Source: Sphingobacteriaceae bacterium (lineage in GTDB: Bacteria; Bacteroidota; Bacteroidia; Sphingobacteriales; Sphingobacteriaceae). From it: a stretch of DNA of 5,149 nucleotides. The DNA lies in assembly GCA_947458775.1 (NCBI GenBank), contig CANGZX010000066.1, positions 1 to 5,149 of the forward strand, written 5' to 3'. Below the pieces are notes generated by a model, which saw only the letters and a program-made list of their open reading frames with translations, ran no database searches and was not told the origin of the DNA. This document shows, in pieces, positions 1-5,149 of this stretch. Made by a program: the position numbers and the translations under genes. Every line of letters begins with the position of its first letter. Position 1 is the stretch's first letter.

Positions 1-2268
1 AGCAATGTGGCGTGGAGCTTAAGCAGCAACAAAGTATATTTTAATTGGAATCCGGATAAAAAAACCACCGATCCATTGTTTAGTATTGGCTTAACTGGTA
101 CCAAACCGCAAGTTGTTAGCGATGCCGAAGAGCAAAGTTTGAATAGACGAAACGTGGTCTTCAACAAGAAAAATACCCAAGCTCTTTTTGAGCGAAATGG
201 CGATTTATTTCTTTTAACTATTGCCACTGGCAAAGAAAAAGCGCTAAGCAATACTGTTGAAAGAGAAAGCAACGCTTCTTTTTCAGGCGATGAGCGTGCG
301 GTTTTTTTTCAAAAAGGAGAAAATTTATTTAGCATTTCTTTGGTCGATGGAAGTTTAACGCAGCTAAGCAATTTATCTAGAGCTAAAAAGCGTGGAGAGC
401 CTAGTTTAAGCAAACAAGATCAGTGGTTAAAAACCGATCAATTGCAAACCTTCGATTTTGTGCGTCAAGAAGCCGAACAGAAGAAAACCGCCGAGGCAGA
501 ACGTAAGGCAAACGAACCAGCCCGCCCAAAAGAATTTAGTTTGGACGATAAAAGTTCTTTGACCAGCATGAAGGCAAGCCCTGATGTTCGCTATTTAGTG
601 TTTAAAATCAGTAAAAATCCGGAAGGAAATCAAAATACAATTGTGCCCAATTACATAACTGCTTCCGGCTATGTAGAAGATATCCCGGGGCGCACCAAAG
701 TGGGTAATCAATTGGCTACGTATCAAAGTTATGTGTACGATCGTAGCCGAGATTCTATTTATGTCATATCTATTAAAGAAATACCAGGCATTAAAGATTT
801 ACCCGATTACGTAAAAGAATACCCTAAACAATTAGAAGAGCGCACTAAAAAGAATGAAGACCGCAAGGTGAATATTGTGGGCCCGTATTGGAACGAGGCT
901 GGTACCCAAGCCGTGGTATTGGTTTATGCCTTAGATAATAAAGACCGCTGGGTGATGAAATTAGATCCGAGTACTGGGCAGTTAAGCTTATTAGACCGTC
1001 AGCGTGATGAGGCTTGGATTGGTGGCCCGGGTATTGGCGGCAGCTTTGGTGGTGCCAACATAGGGTGGATTAACAATGAAACTATTTATTATCAAAGTGA
1101 AGCCAGCGGTTACTCCCATATTTACACGCAAAATATAAGCGGTGGTGCTAAAAAACAACTTACTTCTGGTAAGTGGGAGGTGCAAAGTCTACGCTTATCT
1201 ACCGATAAAAAAACCTTTTACTTTACTGCAAACAAGCAACATCCGGGTATTACACATTTCTACCGCATGCCAACAAATGGAGGGGAAATTACTCAACTCA
1301 CCAGCATGAAGGGGGGTAACGAAGTAAGCCTTTCGCCCGATGAAAAATGGTTGGCTATACGCTATTCGTACAGCAATAAACCTTGGGAATTGTATTTGCA
1401 AGAAAACAAGCCAGGCGCCAAGGCTAAACAAATTACGCAATCAACCTCGGCCGAGTTTAATAGCTATGTCTGGAGAGAACCGGACCTGATTAGCTTTAAA
1501 AACAGGTATGGTGCCGATGTATATGCTAGGCTGTATGTGCCTGCCAAACCACACCCAGATAAACCAGCGGTGGTGTTTGTGCATGGTGCCGGTTATTTGC
1601 AGAATGTGCATTATTGGTGGAGCCAGTATTTTAGAGAATTCATGTTTAATAATTTACTCACCGATGCTGGTTATACCGTTTTAGATATTGATTATACGGC
1701 TAGTTCAGGTTATGGCCGCGATCACCGTACGGGTATTTACCGCCACATGGGGGGTAAAGATTTAAGCGACCAAGTAGATGGCGTAAAATTGTTGGTAGAG
1801 AAATATGGAGTAAATCCGAAACATGTAGGATTGTATGGAGGTTCTTATGGCGGTTTTATTACCCTCATGGGCCTACTAACCGAACCGGATGTGTTTAGCT
1901 CGGGAGCAGCTCTGCGTTCAGTAACCGATTGGGCGCATTACAACCATGGTTACACATCCAACATTTTAAACGAACCCTCTTTAGATGAAAAAGCCTACAA
2001 ACAAAGTTCGCCTATTTATTTTGCCGATGGATTAAAAGGAAATTTATTGATGTGCCACGGCATGGTTGATGAAAACGTACAGTTTCAGGATATTGTTCGC
2101 TTCAGCCAGCGCTTAATAGAGTTGGGTAAAAACAAGTGGGAGTTGGCCGTATATCCGGTAGAAGACCACGGCTTTACCGAGCCAGCCAGCTGGACGGATG
2201 AGTACAAACGAATTTTTAACTTATTTGAGCGCACCTTAAAACCTTCTACTAAAATTGCGGGAGACTAA
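1..2268 (+). CDS. S9-family serine peptidase (DPP IV-like propeller plus prolyl oligopeptidase catalytic domain), 5' end missing
   Basis: This is the C-terminal 755 residues of a prolyl-oligopeptidase-type serine peptidase; the frame is open at base 1, so the GTG at 7-9 is an internal valine and the true start and any signal peptide lie outside. Residues are numbered from base 1. Roughly 1-500 form a beta-propeller of the DPP IV N-terminal type, with repeated YFT/LYL-like strands, 'AWIGGPGIGG' near 338 and 'SEASGYSHIYT' near 366. A charged K/E/A-rich linker lies at about 155-175. The alpha/beta hydrolase domain follows (about 510-745). The triad is visible: Ser615 in GGSYGG, Asp690 in MVDEN and His723 in EDHGF. 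Tyr532 in VHGAGY is a candidate oxyanion-hole residue. By family knowledge such enzymes cleave short peptides or dipeptides, usually in the periplasm of Bacteroidota. Substrate cannot be read from the sequence. Stop is TAA at 2266-2268. It converges on gldD and looks functionally unrelated to it. Confidence 0.93.
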   Translation, partial: SNVAWSLSSNKVYFNWNPDKKTTDPLFSIGLTGTKPQVVSDAEEQSLNRRNVVFNKKNTQALFERNGDLFLLTIATGKEKALSNTVERESNASFSGDERAVFFQKGENLFSISLVDGSLTQLSNLSRAKKRGEPSLSKQDQWLKTDQLQTFDFVRQEAEQKKTAEAERKANEPARPKEFSLDDKSSLTSMKASPDVRYLVFKISKNPEGNQNTIVPNYITASGYVEDIPGRTKVGNQLATYQSYVYDRSRDSIYVISIKEIPGIKDLPDYVKEYPKQLEERTKKNEDRKVNIVGPYWNEAGTQAVVLVYALDNKDRWVMKLDPSTGQLSLLDRQRDEAWIGGPGIGGSFGGANIGWINNETIYYQSEASGYSHIYTQNISGGAKKQLTSGKWEVQSLRLSTDKKTFYFTANKQHPGITHFYRMPTNGGEITQLTSMKGGNEVSLSPDEKWLAIRYSYSNKPWELYLQENKPGAKAKQITQSTSAEFNSYVWREPDLISFKNRYGADVYARLYVPAKPHPDKPAVVFVHGAGYLQNVHYWWSQYFREFMFNNLLTDAGYTVLDIDYTASSGYGRDHRTGIYRHMGGKDLSDQVDGVKLLVEKYGVNPKHVGLYGGSYGGFITLMGLLTEPDVFSSGAALRSVTDWAHYNHGYTSNILNEPSLDEKAYKQSSPIYFADGLKGNLLMCHGMVDENVQFQDIVRFSQRLIELGKNKWELAVYPVEDHGFTEPASWTDEYKRIFNLFERTLKPSTKIAGD

Positions 2269-2292
2269 AATTGTATTTTAATGCTCAATTTT
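2267..2292. terminator. Possible weak bidirectional terminator between converging genes
   Basis: A perfect 7-base inverted repeat, AAAATTG at 2267-2273 and CAATTTT at 2286-2292, flanks a 12-base loop and spans the stop codons of both converging genes. The right arm runs into a fifth T on the plus strand. The stem has only one G-C pair, so it would be weak. The position suits a shared terminator for the peptidase gene and the minus-strand gene cluster, but chance is a real alternative in AT-rich sequence. Confidence 0.28.
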
Positions 2293-2869
2293 TCCATTTA
2301 AAGGTTTTGATGAATACATCAATATCTTTTTTTATAAAGTTGAGCACAGGTTTTATAGAATCTATTCGAGGTTGTTCGTTAAAATACAGGGCACCTCTTA
2401 GGTAATTTTTACTGCTATCGGTAAGGTAAAATTGTACGGCCGAGGCGGTATTACCGGCTATGGTATAATAAATGCCGTATACCCTTTTTTCGGGGTAGTA
2501 AATAATGCCCTCATCTATGGCGGTGGCTTTTACGGTATGTTTAAAGGCGAAAGTTCGGGCATCTTCGCTCAGTTGGTTGAGCATTTTCGGAGAGTTTATG
2601 GGCAAGTAACTCAAATGTAGTCGGCCATTAAATTGCGGAAATACGACATCAATCCAATAGGGTTTAACATCTGCTCGGGTATCAGCCTGCACCTGGGCAT
2701 ATACCGGATAGTCAAAGCCGTAGGGAGCATTTGCCCAATAGCTTTGGTATTTTTTTTCTGGGAAATCTATTCTAAAGTAACCTCGAGGCTTAGGCGTGTA
2801 ATTACTCCCGCAAGCACTAAAAAGCAAACTTATACCCAATATAGCTAGGAGTATTTTGGGAAAATTCAT
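2285..2869 (-). CDS. gldD: Gliding motility lipoprotein GldD
   Basis: This 194-residue protein is a complete GldD homologue. GldD is one of the Gld proteins that in Flavobacterium johnsoniae are needed for gliding and are linked to the type IX secretion machinery; its molecular role is not settled. The N-terminus is a lipoprotein signal peptide: Lys5, a hydrophobic core at 6-17 and a lipobox LFSAC with the lipidated Cys20. After it come family-typical blocks: YTPKPRGYFRIDFP (24-37), VVFPQFNGRLHLSY (75-88), FKHTVKATAIDE (109-120), VYGIYYTIAGNTAS (130-143), QFYLTDS (146-152) and a C-terminal KWKN. Length matches the family. No acidic residues follow Cys20 directly, so the surface-export signal described for some Bacteroidota lipoproteins is not evident. 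The ATG at 2867-2869 is three bases after the aroE stop, which suggests co-transcription and perhaps translational coupling. gldE, its neighbour in F. johnsoniae, is not on either side. Confidence 0.93.
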   Translation of the reverse strand: MNFPKILLAILGISLLFSACGSNYTPKPRGYFRIDFPEKKYQSYWANAPYGFDYPVYAQVQADTRADVKPYWIDVVFPQFNGRLHLSYLPINSPKMLNQLSEDARTFAFKHTVKATAIDEGIIYYPEKRVYGIYYTIAGNTASAVQFYLTDSSKNYLRGALYFNEQPRIDSIKPVLNFIKKDIDVFIKTFKWKN

Positions 2870-2872
2870 GGC

Positions 2873-3652
2873 TTAGCTATTCCAAATTTCCCAAGCTTTT
2901 TCTGCTTGTATGTGTAGCATTTCTAAGCCGTTTTTAATGGTGGCACCTTTTTGTTTGGCTCGTTTTAAAAATTCTGTTTCTGCGGGGTTGTATACTAAAT
3001 CGTAAACCAGGTGTTTATCTGTAAGGTGTTCGTACGGGATATCGGGGCATTCGTTAATATTGGGGGAAGTACCCAAGGGTGTAGTATTGATAATGAGCAG
3101 GTGTTCTTTCAGTAAATCGGCGGTTAAATCCGCATAGCCTAGTTGTTTGCTACGGGCTCTTCTGCAGACTATTTGGTACTCTATATGGAGTTTCTTAAGT
3201 ACGTAGGCCACTGCTCTGGATGCTCCACCACTTCCCAAAATTAAGGCTTTTTGGTGCCGCTTATGTAGTAGGGGTTTTAGGGAGTGCTCAAAACCATAGG
3301 CATCGGTGTTGTAGCCTTCTAAACGAATTTGTGTAGAGGATAGTTCTCCACTAAAAAAATCTTCAACTGGGTGGCTATTGGCAACCTTAATGCAGTTTAC
3401 GGCATCAATTTCTTTAGCGGCTTCATCTAAACTATCCATATAATAAATAATCCCAATCTTATGCGGATGGGTAACATTCAATCCACATAAATCGGGATTA
3501 CTCTTTACAATTTCTGGGAAATCGCTAATGGATTCGATGGGGAAAGCCACGTATTCATGATCTGATAAACTCTCTTTTTTAAACTTGTCTGTAAAATAGC
3601 CAACCGAAAAGGAGTGTGTCAATGGGTAGCCGATAATGCCGTATTTTTTCAT
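2873..3652 (-). CDS. aroE: Shikimate dehydrogenase (NADP+)
   Basis: The gene encodes AroE, 259 residues, which reduces 3-dehydroshikimate to shikimate with NADPH in the cytoplasmic chorismate pathway to aromatic amino acids. The substrate-binding domain shows THSFS with Ser14 and Ser16, NVTHPHK with the catalytic Lys65, AVN with Asn86 and GYNTDAYGF with Asp117. The Rossmann domain has the glycine-rich loop LGSGGAS (139-145) and a basic CRRARSK stretch (163-169) suited to the 2'-phosphate of NADP. INTTPLG (188-194), YDLVYNP (217-223) and NGLEMLHIQA (241-250) complete the family signature. I chose the ATG at 3650-3652 (MKKYGIIG) because family members begin right before this strand; an in-frame TTG at 3662-3664 would add only four residues. 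A longer-than-usual loop separates Asn86 from Asp117. It lies 15 bases after comA and 3 bases before gldD, so it is probably in the same transcript. QuiB-like or YdiB-like relatives are less likely, given the single-domain context and full AroE motifs. Confidence 0.95.
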   Translation of the reverse strand: MKKYGIIGYPLTHSFSVGYFTDKFKKESLSDHEYVAFPIESISDFPEIVKSNPDLCGLNVTHPHKIGIIYYMDSLDEAAKEIDAVNCIKVANSHPVEDFFSGELSSTQIRLEGYNTDAYGFEHSLKPLLHKRHQKALILGSGGASRAVAYVLKKLHIEYQIVCRRARSKQLGYADLTADLLKEHLLIINTTPLGTSPNINECPDIPYEHLTDKHLVYDLVYNPAETEFLKRAKQKGATIKNGLEMLHIQAEKAWEIWNS

Positions 3653-3667
3653 GTTATAAAGCAAAAA

Positions 3668-4435
3668 TTACTTCCCTTGATCTAAAAAGTGACTAAAGGT
3701 GTCGCCTCTTAAACCAAGTCGGATGGTTTCTAATGGAATAACCTCTGCCGGGGCGATGTTGCCTAGGTTTACATTGGTACCAATTAGTTTTATAAACCAT
3801 ACTTGTTGAGCTTTAATGGGGGCTTCCCAAATAATGGTTTCAGCGGGTATTTGGGTTAAAATCTCATCTACCAAGCCCTCTCTTACTTCTCCAGAATCGC
3901 GGTATATGCCAACGTTTCCACCCTCACGAGCTTCGGCAATTACTTTCCATGAACCGGCTTCAATTTCGGCTTTCATGAGTGCAATCCATTTGTATGGGGC
4001 AAATATTTTAGCTGCATCTTTAGATCCAACTTCAGAAATTACGGTTACTTGCTCACTCAGTTTGCGAATGTATTCGCATTTTTCGTCGTGTGGAATGTCC
4101 ATAGAGCCGTCGGATACTTCGGCGTATTGCATACCGTATTTGTCTAGTACCCGGCGGTAATCGTCAAATTGATTGCGAATGGCAAAGGCCTCGAACAATG
4201 TACCTCCAAAATAGGTAGGAATACCTGCTTCTTTGTAAACCTGTAGTTTTTTGTCTAAGTTGGGTGTTACATACGAAGTTGCCCAGCCCAGTTTTACAAT
4301 ATCGGTATGTGATCCAGAAACTTCTAAAAAGTCTTCAATTTCGCGGATACTTAAGCCCTTATCCATAACCATGGTTATACCACTATTTCTTGGTTTTTGG
4401 GTGCGTTCGGGGATATTATTTAAGGTGTAATTCAT
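3668..4435 (-). CDS. comA: Phosphosulfolactate synthase (ComA family)
   Basis: This 255-residue protein belongs to the (2R)-phospho-3-sulfolactate synthase family, TIM-barrel enzymes that add sulfite to phosphoenolpyruvate. In methanogens this is the first step of coenzyme M synthesis; a Bacillus homologue has been linked to spore sulfolactate. Family blocks in order: VKLGWATS (47-54), TYFGGTLFE (74-82), EVSDGS (106-111), SEVGSKD (134-140), EAREGG (168-173), WEAPIKAQQ (203-211), NVNLGNI (221-227) and GLRGDT (241-246). Lys48, Glu135, Glu168, Arg170 and Lys208 are candidate active-site residues by motif position. I place the start at the ATG at 4433-4435 (MNYTLNNIPER). An upstream in-frame ATG at 4505-4507 would add 24 residues with no family resemblance and overlap the TPR gene by 26 bases. 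It sits between the TPR gene (46-base gap) and aroE (15-base gap). The family call is firm. The end product in this organism is unknown, since coenzyme M is not expected in Bacteroidota. Confidence 0.93.
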   Translation of the reverse strand: MNYTLNNIPERTQKPRNSGITMVMDKGLSIREIEDFLEVSGSHTDIVKLGWATSYVTPNLDKKLQVYKEAGIPTYFGGTLFEAFAIRNQFDDYRRVLDKYGMQYAEVSDGSMDIPHDEKCEYIRKLSEQVTVISEVGSKDAAKIFAPYKWIALMKAEIEAGSWKVIAEAREGGNVGIYRDSGEVREGLVDEILTQIPAETIIWEAPIKAQQVWFIKLIGTNVNLGNIAPAEVIPLETIRLGLRGDTFSHFLDQGK

Positions 4436-4481
4436 GCTGCAAATGTCCAAAAAAAATCTAACTATTAAAGTGTTTATGTGT

Positions 4482-5149
4482 TTATCTGGTATACCGATTA
4501 ATGACATCGATAATTACCTTGTTTTCTTGTAATTGAGGGAGGTATTCGAAAAGGATATGGTGCTTTTCTGGATCGGTGTTGAGTGCAATTTCTAAGAAAG
4601 CCAATGCTTCAGCATATTGTCCATCGGCAAAGAGGTAGGCCACCATACGGTAGTAAAGTTCGGCGGCATCGGGGTTGGTTTTAATGCCTTCCGCAATGGT
4701 TTCAATGGCTCGGGCAAGTTTCTTTTGCTCAAATAATATAGAAGAGTAATCTAACCAAGCTTCAATATCAATGGGGTTTAGTTCTACAACTTTTTCGTAA
4801 GCTTTTTCAGATTCGTCTAATTGTTTGAGCTTGTATTGCGCATCGGCAATGGCAAACCAAAAATCCGGATTTTGATCGTCCAACTCTAAGGCTTTTCTGT
4901 AAAAATGCAAGGATTCGAAAAAGCGTTCTTCAAAGTCGAGTGTTACCCCTATACCAAACCAGGCATCTGCTTGTTCTGGATCCATTTTAACGGCCTTTTT
5001 ATAGTATTTTCGAGCCTCGTCCATTTGCTCTAATTTTTCGTAGCATTCGCCAATAGCACAATAGGTATCTCCATTGGGTGGCTCGTACTCAAAGGTTTGT
5101 TTATACACGTCAATGGCTTCGCTATAGCGATCTAAATTAACCAATGAAT
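4482..5149 (-). CDS. Tetratricopeptide repeat protein, 5' end missing
   Basis: This is the C-terminal 222 complete codons (without stop) of a TPR protein; the frame runs open through the right edge, so the TTG at 5142-5144 is most likely an internal leucine. Numbering from that leucine, there is the end of one repeat (1-24), then five consecutive units of exactly 34 residues: 25-58, 59-92, 93-126, 127-160 and 161-194. Each has the TPR pattern, with an aromatic near position 4, small residues near 8, an A/S near 20 and a proline or aspartate near 32, for example AVKMDP, ALELDD, VVELNP, GIKTNP and ALNTDP. A short helical cap ends in NRYTR. No membrane segment is visible. TPR arrays are protein-binding scaffolds; the partner cannot be read from the sequence. 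It precedes comA by 46 bases on the same strand and is probably co-transcribed with it. Stop is TAA at 4482-4484. Confidence 0.92.
   Translation of the reverse strand, partial: SLVNLDRYSEAIDVYKQTFEYEPPNGDTYCAIGECYEKLEQMDEARKYYKKAVKMDPEQADAWFGIGVTLDFEERFFESLHFYRKALELDDQNPDFWFAIADAQYKLKQLDESEKAYEKVVELNPIDIEAWLDYSSILFEQKKLARAIETIAEGIKTNPDAAELYYRMVAYLFADGQYAEALAFLEIALNTDPEKHHILFEYLPQLQENKVIIDVINRYTR

Noticed and set aside
302..309. Run of eight T bases in the peptidase gene as a phase-variation tract
   Set aside because: The run is short, encodes ordinary Phe codons in a conserved frame, and similar 8-base A/T runs occur by chance at 2750-2757 and 4449-4456.
991..1440. Two minus-strand open frames inside the peptidase gene
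   Set aside because: They are antisense shadows of the conserved propeller region.
2432..2848. Two plus-strand open frames opposite gldD
   Set aside because: They are antisense to the conserved GldD reading frame and show no independent protein character.
3653..3664. TTG start for AroE adding four residues
   Set aside because: The ATG at 3650-3652 gives the canonical AroE N-terminus, and TTG starts are less likely.
3816..4160. Plus-strand open frame of 114 codons inside comA
   Set aside because: It lies wholly antisense to a firmly identified gene, its composition resembles a reverse-frame shadow, and it matches no family I recognise.
4436..4481. Bacteroidota-type promoter in the TPR-comA gap
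   Set aside because: A TAGATTTT stretch resembles the TAnnTTTG -7 box but lacks the final G, and no TTTG-type -33 element sits at the right distance. Co-transcription is the simpler reading.
4436..4507. N-terminal extension of ComA starting at the ATG at 4505-4507, overlapping the TPR gene
   Set aside because: The 24 added residues (hydrophobic, with no family resemblance) precede a natural family start, MNYTLNNIPER, at 4435. The extension would overlap the TPR gene by 26 bases.

Overview
The window looks like ordinary chromosomal DNA from a member of the Bacteroidota, probably a lineage with gliding motility or type IX secretion. The strongest sign is a clear GldD lipoprotein, a family confined to that phylum as far as I know. 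The moderately AT-rich sequence, the lack of Shine-Dalgarno motifs before the starts and the divergent AroE fit this. I cannot place it more precisely than the phylum.

Layout: bases 1-2268 (+) hold the C-terminal 755 residues of a large S9-family serine peptidase (beta-propeller plus alpha/beta hydrolase). Its start and any signal peptide lie left of the window. It converges, across a 16-base gap, on a minus-strand run of four tightly packed genes. In transcription order (right to left) these are: a TPR-repeat protein cut by the right edge (4482-5149), a phosphosulfolactate synthase ComA homologue (3668-4435), shikimate dehydrogenase AroE (2873-3652) and the lipoprotein GldD (2285-2869). The spacings of 46, 15 and 3 bases suggest one transcription unit whose promoter lies beyond the right edge. 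No non-coding stretch exceeds about 50 bases, and I saw no RNA gene, mobile element, CRISPR array or convincing promoter.

The minus-strand genes do not form one obvious pathway: AroE serves aromatic biosynthesis, ComA makes a sulfonate, GldD belongs to the gliding/secretion apparatus, and the TPR protein is a generic scaffold. The most interesting content is the ComA homologue outside methanogens and spore formers, and the placement of gldD behind aroE. I found no evidence of a new defence or mobile system here.
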